A stretch of 12,233 nt of DNA from NCBI GenBank assembly GCA_027451455.1, contig DAIDJI010000084.1, positions 1-12,233 of the forward strand, in the 5' to 3' direction. The notes under the pieces were generated by a model. That model had not been told where the DNA came from and did no database searches. It saw nothing but the letters and a program-made list of their open reading frames with translations. The position numbers were made by a program, and so were the translations under genes. Positions 1 to 5,884 of this stretch are shown here, piece after piece. How positions within the stretch are numbered: position 1 is the first letter of the stretch; each line of letters starts with the position of its first letter. The DNA is from Planctomycetales bacterium (GTDB taxonomy: Bacteria > Planctomycetota > Planctomycetia > Isosphaerales > Isosphaeraceae).

Positions 1-489
1 GGGGCCGGCCAGGGTCGAGAAGCCGGTGTTGGAGTCGATGTTCCCGAGCGAGGAACTGAGGCTCGTGACCGCCACGTGGGGCAGGTAACCGCCGTTCGTG
101 ACCGCGCCGAAGGTCGTGGTCGGGACGCTGAACGTCATCGTGACGTCGTTCGTGGTCGTGTTCCCGTTCGGCCCCGTGAACAGGACCAGCGGGTCAGAGG
201 ATTCCACGGTGGGCGTCTTCCCCCAGCCGAAGCTGGAGCCGGCCCCGCTGATCGTGGACATGTCGACCGCCTTGGGACTGGTCGTGATCGCGATCGATTC
301 GGTGCCGTCGCTCAGCGAGGTGTAGGTGGATCCGACCGCCGGCAGAGCGATCCTGGTAGTCGTGGTCAGGTAGTTGCCCGTGTAGGGATTGGCGATGGTG
401 ATGAAGTCGCCCCGGGCCGGAATCGCCAGCACGGCCAGGATGGCCGAGAGAATCATCGTGGGGCCATGAAACAGGCGTCTGGTAGACAT
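1..489 (-). CDS. Exported Thr/Ser-rich protein, N-terminal part (3' end outside window)
   Basis: The frame reads 163 codons from an ATG at 489 to the left edge with no stop, so the C-terminus is missing. A purine-rich GGGAGAG lies 5 bases upstream of the ATG and supports this start. The first 27 residues form a Sec-type signal: MSTRRLFHGP, then a hydrophobic run TMILSAILAVLAIPA, with likely cleavage after ARG before DFITIANPY. The mature part is rich in Thr, Ser, Gly and Asn, with alternating hydrophobic residues (for example VTMTFSVPTTTFGAV) that suggest a secreted beta-sandwich. Planctomycete PEP-CTERM-type exported proteins often look like this, but the C-terminal sorting signal that would prove it lies outside the window. 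I recognise no specific family. It is divergent from the M2 peptidase gene, 309 bases away, so the two need not be co-regulated. Confidence 0.72.
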   Translation of the reverse strand, partial: MSTRRLFHGPTMILSAILAVLAIPARGDFITIANPYTGNYLTTTTRIALPAVGSTYTSLSDGTESIAITTSPKAVDMSTISGAGSSFGWGKTPTVESSDPLVLFTGPNGNTTTNDVTMTFSVPTTTFGAVTNGGYLPHVAVTSLSSSLGNIDSNTGFSTLAGP

Positions 490-798
490 GGCTTCTCTCC
501 CTGAGGTGCGCAGACAATGCACGGCCCACCGGCCTGGCGGGCGGCGATCGCGAAGGATCCTCGTTGACGGGCGGTGGAGGCGCGCCGCGAGCGACGGGGA
601 CACCTCCCTCCTACTGAAAAGACGACATCCCGACGGGAAAGTTACGCGAGCACAAAAAAATCCGATGAGACCGGCGAGCGCCCAGACCTCGCCCCCGCCC
701 GGTTCCGCGACGCCGGCCGTTTTGCTATCGTTTCACTCGCCCTGACGCGGGGTGATGCGGCCGGGGAGAGGATCGCACGCGAAAGAGGAGCACGCGCC
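490..798. other. Divergent intergenic region (309 bp)
   Basis: This stretch separates the start codons of the exported protein (minus) and the M2 peptidase (plus) and must hold promoters for both. I see no convincing -35/-10 pair on either strand. It contains a run of seven A at about 653-659 and, on the minus strand, a purine-rich GGAGGGAGG near 603-611 that looks like a ribosome binding site but has no recognisable gene behind it. The peptidase frame is open back to 574, but codons there lack a plausible ribosome binding site and the translation resembles nothing, so I read it as leader sequence. Confidence 0.5.
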
Positions 799-2652
799 AT
801 GTCGTCGGATTCGGTCATTCGGCTCGATCGCCGTGGATTCCTTCAGGGGACAATGGCCGCAGCATCGGCGGGGGTTTTCGGTTCCTCGGGAGCCCTTGCC
901 TCGGCAACGCCCCAGCAAGCGGCCGACGCCTTCCTCGCCCGGTTCGTCCAGGGATGGCTGCCAAGGCTCACCGCCTCGGACGAGGCCGACTGGGCTGCTT
1001 CCACGGACGTCAGCGAGGCCCATACCGCCGCGAAGGTCGCGAAATCGATCGAGTTAGGGCAGTACGTCGGCTCGCCCGAGGTGATCGAGACTGTCCGCCG
1101 GCTGCTCGATCAGAAGGCGATGCTGAACGACCTGACCGTCCGCCAGCTCGAAAAGGTCCGGCTTCACGCGGCTGAGGCGCCCGGGACCGTCCCTGAGGTC
1201 GTCAAGGCCCGCGCTGAGGCCGAGGCGAAGCAGACCGCCGCACAGGACGGATTCACCTTCCGCATCCGACGCCCCGAGGGCATTCGCGATGCCTCCGCCA
1301 ACGAGATCGACCGGATCTTGCTCCAATCGCGCGACCTCAACGAACGACGCGCCGCCTGGGAGGCGTCCAAGGAGATCGGCCGCCCCCTGCGCGAGGGTTT
1401 GCTCAGGCTCCGCGACCTGCGGAACAAGGTCGCGCGCACGATGGGTTTCGACAACTTCTTCGCGCTCCAGGTCGCCGATTACGGGATGTCGGTCGACGAG
1501 ATGCTGGCGCTCTGCGACCGTCTGATCGACCAGATGCGCCCCCTGCACCAGCAACTCCACGCCTGGGCCCGCCGGGCGCTGGCGTCCCGATACAAGGCGG
1601 AGCCCCCGCCCGACGGACGCATCCCCGCCCACTGGCTCTCCAACCGATGGGGCCAGGACTGGCCGGGGCTCGTCGAGGGGATCGACATGGACGAGCCCTT
1701 CCGCGGCAAGCCACGGGAATTCATCACCGAGCAGGCCGAGCGGTTCTATGCCTCGCTCGGATTCCCCCGGCTCCCGTCGTCGTTCTGGGCGAAGTCCGAC
1801 CTCTATCCCGCCGACCCCAAATCCGGCCGGAAGAAGAACAGCCACGCGAGCGCCTGGCACATCGACCTCGACCGCGACGTCCGGAGCCTGATGTCGATCG
1901 AGGCGAACAGCCAATGGTTCAGCACGGCGCACCATGAGCTCGGGCATATCTACTACTACATCAGCTACTCAACGCCAGGCGTGCCGTACCCGCTGCGCGA
2001 GGGAGCCAACCGGGCGTTCCACGAGGCGATCGGCGACCTGATCGGACTGGCCGCCGGCCAGCGGCCGTACCTGAAGCAGGTCGGCCTGCTCAGCCCGGGC
2101 GCCGCAAGGGCCGACGCCACCACGTTCCTGCTCGACCAGGCCCTCGACGGATCGTCGGTCGTATTCCTGCCGTGGTCGGCCGGGGTGATGACCCGGTTCG
2201 AGCACGCTTTCTATTCGGGCAACGTCGGCGACGGCGACCTTAACGCCGCCTGGTGGAAACTGGTCGGTCGATACCAGGGAATCGCGCCGCCCGGCCCGCG
2301 CCCGGAGACGCTCTGCGATCCCGCCACCAAGACCCACATCAACGACGATCCAGCGCAATACTACGACTACGCCATTGCCACAGCGATCAAGTATCAGCTC
2401 CATGACCACATCGCCCGGGAGATCCTCAAGCAGGACCCGCGCGACTGCAATTACTACGGGAGCCAGGAGGTGGGTGCGTTCCTCCGAGGAATTCTCTCGA
2501 TGGGCGCCACCCGCGACTGGAACGCGGTTCTTCGTGAGGCGACCGGTGAGGGGCTCTCGGCGCGGGCGATGGCTGCGTATTTCGAGCCGCTCCGCGATTG
2601 GCTCGCGAAGGAGAACCGCGGCCAGGAGGTCGGCTGGAGGTCGCCGGAGTAG
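799..2652 (+). CDS. M2 family peptidyl-dipeptidase (ACE-like), Tat-exported
   Basis: 617 residues; the family removes C-terminal dipeptides from peptides with a zinc-dependent mechanism. ATG at 799 follows GAGGAG at 785-790 with 8-base spacing. The start also places a twin-arginine signal at the N-terminus: DRRGFLQG (RR at 11-12), then an Ala/Gly-rich hydrophobic stretch ending ALASA, so the enzyme should be folded in the cytoplasm and exported. Zinc motif HELGH at 379-383 (H379, H383 ligands, E380 catalytic) and third ligand E409 in the FHEAIGD motif. SHASAW at 348-353 matches the ACE substrate-binding strand. K511 and H513 in KTHI, and Y524, match the ACE C-terminal carboxylate and transition-state residues K511, H513 and Y523. 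WLSNRWGQDW and the C-terminal RDWNAVL...PLRDWL also follow the family. Length is normal for bacterial M2 enzymes. It appears monocistronic; its TAG stop lies inside a degenerate palindromic repeat. The residue matching the ACE chloride ligand R522 is Asp (D523). Confidence 0.95.
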   Translation: MSSDSVIRLDRRGFLQGTMAAASAGVFGSSGALASATPQQAADAFLARFVQGWLPRLTASDEADWAASTDVSEAHTAAKVAKSIELGQYVGSPEVIETVRRLLDQKAMLNDLTVRQLEKVRLHAAEAPGTVPEVVKARAEAEAKQTAAQDGFTFRIRRPEGIRDASANEIDRILLQSRDLNERRAAWEASKEIGRPLREGLLRLRDLRNKVARTMGFDNFFALQVADYGMSVDEMLALCDRLIDQMRPLHQQLHAWARRALASRYKAEPPPDGRIPAHWLSNRWGQDWPGLVEGIDMDEPFRGKPREFITEQAERFYASLGFPRLPSSFWAKSDLYPADPKSGRKKNSHASAWHIDLDRDVRSLMSIEANSQWFSTAHHELGHIYYYISYSTPGVPYPLREGANRAFHEAIGDLIGLAAGQRPYLKQVGLLSPGAARADATTFLLDQALDGSSVVFLPWSAGVMTRFEHAFYSGNVGDGDLNAAWWKLVGRYQGIAPPGPRPETLCDPATKTHINDDPAQYYDYAIATAIKYQLHDHIAREILKQDPRDCNYYGSQEVGAFLRGILSMGATRDWNAVLREATGEGLSARAMAAYFEPLRDWLAKENRGQEVGWRSPE

Positions 2653-2680
2653 GTCAGCCTTTCCAGCCCAAGCCGCTTCC
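2645..2680 (+). repeat. Degenerate palindromic repeat copy at the peptidase stop codon
   Basis: The segment around GGTCAGCCTTTCCAGCCC aligns with the clearer copies at 2701-2737 and 9611-9648, sharing the GTAGGTCAG left flank, the CTTTCCAG centre and CCGC on the right. The right stem arm is decayed, so it no longer forms a good hairpin. The GTAG of the repeat contains the TAG stop of the peptidase gene (2650-2652), so the last codons of that gene probably derive from the repeat. Confidence 0.45.
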
Positions 2681-2700
2681 CAAGGAAGAGGTTGGCTGAG

Positions 2701-2737
2701 GATCGCCGAAGTCGGCCAGGCTTTCCAGCCTGACCCG
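2701..2737 (+). repeat. REP-like palindrome, first arm of an inverted pair
   Basis: Hairpin at 2714-2735: stem GGCCAGGCT, loop TTCC, stem AGCCTGACC (one mismatch in nine pairs). The conserved left flank GATCGCCGAAGT gives the element a direction. The whole 37-base segment matches the reverse complement of 2843-2879 with two differences, so the two form an inverted pair that could fold into a long stem in either transcript. It lies between convergent genes and could stop transcription from both sides, but no T-tract follows. Confidence 0.8.
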
Positions 2738-2765
2738 CTCCCCGCAGTTTAGCCCGGAGGGCGCA

Positions 2766-2809
2766 TCGATCCGCATCCGGGCCAGAGAGTCAGTCGATCC
2801 GTATCCGGG
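2766..2809 (+). repeat. Short imperfect direct repeat inside the repeat block
   Basis: Two copies of a 16-base unit, TCGATCCGCATCCGGG at 2766-2781 and the same with one C-to-T change at 2794-2809. Each is followed by GTCAG within a few bases. A third, shorter version (CATCCGGGTCAG) precedes the palindrome at 2845. The pattern suggests local duplication within the repeat block, not coding sequence. Confidence 0.6.
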
Positions 2810-2831
2810 GGTCAGGCGGGAACGCCGGACC
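2810..2831 (+). repeat. Variant palindrome with compensatory stem change
   Basis: Stem GGTCAGGCG, loop GGAA, stem CGCCGGACC. Compared with the copy at 2845-2866 the loop-closing T-A pair is replaced by G-C on both sides, so pairing is kept while the sequence changes. One A-G mismatch remains lower in the stem. The orientation (GGAA loop on the plus strand) is the same as the 2843-2879 copy. Confidence 0.65.
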
Positions 2832-2842
2832 TATTCCTCATC

Positions 2843-2879
2843 CGGGTCAGGCTGGAAAGCCTGACCTACTTCGGCGATC
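2843..2879 (-). repeat. REP-like palindrome, second arm of the inverted pair
   Basis: Perfect nine-pair hairpin at 2845-2866: stem GGTCAGGCT, loop GGAA (a GNRA-type tetraloop if transcribed on the plus strand), stem AGCCTGACC. With flanks it is the reverse complement of 2701-2737 apart from two bases. The flank reaches the stop codon of the small minus-strand gene: TGA at 2880-2878 reads straight into the repeat flank TGATCGCCGAAG. Confidence 0.85.
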
Positions 2880-3294
2880 ACCAGCCGGCCGGCGCCGAAT
2901 ACGGGGGCCAGGGAACCATCGCGCCTCTCGGGTCGGCGTAGGGGTCGGCGCAGTAAGGGTACAGATTCTCCCGCCCGAGGACGTAGCCGAACCAGTTCCC
3001 GCCCGACGGGTTCTTGTCCACGCCGAACCGATGGATGGTCCAGTGGCGGTCGCCGAAGCCGTATTCGAGGCCGAAGCCGTGGTATCCCGGATAAAACCGG
3101 CCGTAATCCAGGCCGTAGGGAACCGGGGCGGCGACCTCGTAGCCATAGGTCAGCCCGCCATAGGGCGACGGCACGGCGGGCGCCGGGGCCATCCCCTGGG
3201 CACGCGCCGACCCACCGAAAACGCTCCCGATCGCCCTCGCCATCGTGATTGCCGCCAGGCGAGCCGCGACGACGCCCCGCGTCTGAGAAGACAT
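2878..3294 (-). CDS. Small Gly/Tyr/Pro-rich exported protein, function unknown
   Basis: 138 residues from ATG at 3294, preceded by GAGGG with 8-base spacing. The N-terminal 33 residues (MSSQTRGVVAARLAAITMAR through SARAQG) have positive charge and a moderately hydrophobic Ala-rich stretch ending ARA-QG, which fits a weak Sec signal with an AxA cleavage site. The mature part is rich in Tyr, Gly and Pro: repeated GY/YG steps in residues about 47-85 (PYGGLTYGYE, YGLDYGRFYPGYHG), then DRHWTIHRFG and GGNWFGYV, ending in a Pro/Trp-rich tail. Small Tyr/Gly-rich exported proteins are common in planctomycetes, but I cannot assign a family. It follows the vWA gene at 3444-5648 on the same strand after 149 bases and could be the last gene of that transcript or have its own promoter (TATACT at 3363-3368). 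It converges on the M2 peptidase gene. Confidence 0.6.
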   Translation of the reverse strand: MSSQTRGVVAARLAAITMARAIGSVFGGSARAQGMAPAPAVPSPYGGLTYGYEVAAPVPYGLDYGRFYPGYHGFGLEYGFGDRHWTIHRFGVDKNPSGGNWFGYVLGRENLYPYCADPYADPRGAMVPWPPYSAPAGW

Positions 3295-3362
3295 GACTGT
3301 TGCCCTCGTAAGAAGCCCGACGGATCGCGGTCCGAGATCGACCGCCCCTCGTTTCTCCTTCG

Positions 3363-3368
3363 AGTATA
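3363..3368 (-). promoter_or_regulatory. Candidate -10 element for the small exported protein
   Basis: Minus-strand TATACT (five of six bases of TATAAT) in an otherwise GC-rich spacer, about 70 bases before the ATG at 3294. No good -35 hexamer is found 16-18 bases upstream, so this is a weak prediction. Confidence 0.3.
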
Positions 3369-3443
3369 CAACAGGTTTGCGAGCCCCTCCGCGATGGTCG
3401 CCAATCGCCCCCTCAAGGACTCAGGAACGCGAAGGTCCCGGCC

Positions 3444-5648
3444 TCAATACTTGGGCACAAACTGCTCACGCTCATGATACTTGGGATTGTGGTGCCACTC
3501 GTTGAGCGTCACCGAGAGGCCGCGGTTGAGGACATCCTGGGCCAGATCACCCCAGGGGGTGTTCGGGTGCTTCTTGATCACATCCTTGAGCAGCCGTTCG
3601 GCCTCGGCGTACTTTTTGGCGGTCTCGCTGTGAGGGGCGACCGGCTTGGTCGAGTGGTCGACGACCCAGGTGATCTTCAGGTCGGCGCGACGGAGGGGCT
3701 TCGGGACCGGCGGGTTCTTGGCGATCGAGGCCATCAGCGCCCGGTATTCGTAAGCCTTGACCTGGAAGGCGACGGTCTGGGCCAGCATCAGGTCGTAGTG
3801 GGCCTGCCATCGCTTGTCGACCTCACGGTCGCGCGCCAGCTTGAGCTCCTCGAGCCGCTTCTGGATCTTCAACAGCTCCTGGAGCTTGGGAGTGGTTCTG
3901 GTGCCCTCTTCCATTGCCCCCTGCACCAGCCCGGGAGTCTCGATCGGGAACTCGCGGCGATAGAGGAAGGCCGCTCCCTCATTGACGATCGCGTGCAGGG
4001 TGTGGCGCAGCGGCGAGGCTTCCCGGTGCTCGACGTAGGTCATCCGGTTGTCGTGCTCGGGCAGATACTCCCTCAGCGCGACGCTCGAATAGGCTTTCTC
4101 GCGATGATGGATGGCCCGCATGAATTCCTCGGTTGGGAGGAGGAAGTAGATCCCGCCGGATTCCTTGGTGAGCCGGGCAAGCTCATAGGGAGCGAATCCG
4201 GAGGGCTGCTCGTCCCATCGCCTGTAGAGACCATCCCACTGGTAGACCTCCAGGTCGGCGGTCTCAGGCCCCCGGCGGATCAGCGGGTGGTAGATGTCGT
4301 GGGTGACCGGGTCCTCGTAGCGGTGGTGGGCGAACGGATAGCCGAAGAGCGACTGCCGGCCGATGACGTAGAGCGGAATCTTGTGCTTCTTGAGAGCCTG
4401 GCGAGCTTCCTCGACGTCAGCGCCGTCGTCGCCTGATTCGTCGGTAACCAGGACGATCAAGACCTTTCGGTCGCGGCGGACCATCTGCGCGTAATGCTCG
4501 GCGACCTCGCGGACGGCGTGCATCGTGTTCTCGATGCCCGTGTTGTCGATCGGAAGCTTCTCGATGGCCTGACCGATCTGCTCCATCTCCGCGCGGGGCT
4601 TCTCCAGCATGTACTTGAGATCCATGCCGAACCCGACAATCGCGTGGTTCAGGACACCGGCGTTCTTGCTCCTGGGATCCTGGGCGATGTACTTCTTCAG
4701 TTCATTGGAGACCCGGTCGAACTTGCCTTTGATGGATTTCTTGTCATCCTCCATCGAGACCGACTCGTCGAAGAGCCAGACGACCGTGACCTTGTGCTCG
4801 CGGAGGTGGCGGACGATCTCGTGAGCGAGCTGGTCCATCGCGGCGCCAATCTCCTTGACGTCCCAGATCGTGTCGCCAGCGATCTTGCCGCCACCGGCGA
4901 GGTCCACGGTCGGAGCGACGGGAAGGAGGTTCATCGGCGAATGAGTCAGGCTCGCGATCTTGACTCCGGGAAGACTGGTTCCCTCGTTGATCCGACCTCG
5001 ACCGGCGCCCCGAACCCTCGGGGTGGCCGAGGGTCGTCCGGTGCCGACACCGGCGACGATCACGCCGCCGCCGTCCTCGCCGTCGCCGCCGCCCTCGGTC
5101 ATGGTGACCATCTGCGGCTCGCCGGTGGTCTCGGCGTGCTCGTCGCCGACGGCCTTGTCGCGGGGGATGTTGTCGGGATCGGCGTAGATCGGTGTCAGCT
5201 CCTGCTCGCCGTTTCGGTGGCTCGCCAGCGCCGAGTCAAACGAGAGGACCTTTTCGCTCGAGTCCGATGTGGCGAACGTCGCAAACGCCAGGGCCGAAAG
5301 GATCGCCGCGTGGACAACCAGTGAGAAGCTCCAGGCCTGGAGCAAGTGCGGCAGCCGGACCCTGGTCCGACGCCTCGGCCGGAGCTTGCCGCCCACAGGC
5401 TTCGTCTTCGACGAGGCCGGGGCCCTGGAACTCGCCGTAGCGGCCGGATTTTCCTTCGCCGATGCCTCGGGCGCTGGCTCGATCGGCGGCTGGTCTTTCC
5501 TCACGATGACCGCCTCCGTCTCGATCGTGGCCTGCGAGCGCCCGTTCATCGCGTCTTGCAAATGTGAGTCGGCCTCATCGCCCGCCGGGCTAGGTGTGGC
5601 GAACTGGTAGACATCCTCCATCGATGGATCAGCGGGATGCAGTTCCAT
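3444..5648 (-). CDS. Membrane-anchored vWA domain protein with TonB/TolA-like anchor helix (paralog 2)
   Basis: 734 residues from ATG at 5648, preceded by GGAGG with about 11-base spacing. The frame is open further upstream into the preceding gene, but no earlier start has a ribosome binding site. Residues 1-100: polar, Pro/Ala/Glu-rich, probably disordered and cytoplasmic, ending in a basic patch KLRPRRRTRVR. Residues about 102-126: one transmembrane helix (AWSFSLVVHAAILSALAFAT) containing S109-x3-H113-x6-L120, the spacing seen in TonB and TolA. Residues 127-260: Gly-rich linker with GGGDGEDGGG. vWA domain about 286-505: DESVS at 294-298 (MIDAS D294, S296, S298), candidate Thr in the DNTGIENT segment (T370 or T375), D403 in VTDESGDD. 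About 65 residues (432-497) are inserted before the last strand GGIYFLL. C-terminus: charged helix (588-612), RWQAHYDL (613-620) and a TPR-like pair around AEAERLLKDVIKKHPNTPWGDLAQ. It is paralogous to the next gene upstream. Partner and ligand are unknown. Confidence 0.92.
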   Translation of the reverse strand: MELHPADPSMEDVYQFATPSPAGDEADSHLQDAMNGRSQATIETEAVIVRKDQPPIEPAPEASAKENPAATASSRAPASSKTKPVGGKLRPRRRTRVRLPHLLQAWSFSLVVHAAILSALAFATFATSDSSEKVLSFDSALASHRNGEQELTPIYADPDNIPRDKAVGDEHAETTGEPQMVTMTEGGGDGEDGGGVIVAGVGTGRPSATPRVRGAGRGRINEGTSLPGVKIASLTHSPMNLLPVAPTVDLAGGGKIAGDTIWDVKEIGAAMDQLAHEIVRHLREHKVTVVWLFDESVSMEDDKKSIKGKFDRVSNELKKYIAQDPRSKNAGVLNHAIVGFGMDLKYMLEKPRAEMEQIGQAIEKLPIDNTGIENTMHAVREVAEHYAQMVRRDRKVLIVLVTDESGDDGADVEEARQALKKHKIPLYVIGRQSLFGYPFAHHRYEDPVTHDIYHPLIRRGPETADLEVYQWDGLYRRWDEQPSGFAPYELARLTKESGGIYFLLPTEEFMRAIHHREKAYSSVALREYLPEHDNRMTYVEHREASPLRHTLHAIVNEGAAFLYRREFPIETPGLVQGAMEEGTRTTPKLQELLKIQKRLEELKLARDREVDKRWQAHYDLMLAQTVAFQVKAYEYRALMASIAKNPPVPKPLRRADLKITWVVDHSTKPVAPHSETAKKYAEAERLLKDVIKKHPNTPWGDLAQDVLNRGLSVTLNEWHHNPKYHEREQFVPKY

Positions 5649-5884
5649 ATCTGGGCTCGCCTCCGGATGGCTGGGGCCACCGATGACCGAGAGAAAGTGG
5701 ATCGATGGCCGATTTCCGATCCTGGTGCGGCGCCGGCCCCTCTCCAGGGCGAAGGCCGTCGATTCCAGGTGCGGCTCGTGCTCAACAATCCAGGGTCTGG
5801 GAACTGGGAACGGGGACCTGGGATGCTCTGGCCGATTCCTCGGGGCCTTCCCGCTACAGATTACCGAAAACCAGGAAGGAACTG
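5649..5884 (-). other. Spacer between the two vWA genes with a G-quadruplex-type motif
   Basis: Plus-strand positions 5793-5822 hold five G-runs: GGG at 5793, 5799, 5806 and 5820 and GGGG at 5812, with loops of 3, 4, 3 and 4 bases. This satisfies the usual G3+N1-7 rule. The G-rich strand is the template for the minus-strand vWA genes, so a quadruplex would form in template DNA and not in the mRNA. I see no clear promoter hexamers or T-tract terminator in the rest of the spacer, so co-transcription of the two genes is possible but not shown. Confidence 0.55.

Noticed and set aside
574..798. Upstream extension of the M2 peptidase
   Set aside because: It would bury the twin-arginine signal in the interior and lacks a ribosome binding site; ATG 799 has GAGGAG at ideal spacing.
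1054..1947. Minus-strand frame of 297 codons inside the M2 peptidase
   Set aside because: Antisense to a gene with intact catalytic motifs along its full length.
3474..5324. Open plus-strand frames (320 and 276 codons) opposite the second vWA gene
   Set aside because: Same antisense effect; Leu/Val/Asp-rich translation with no family features and no ribosome binding site noted.
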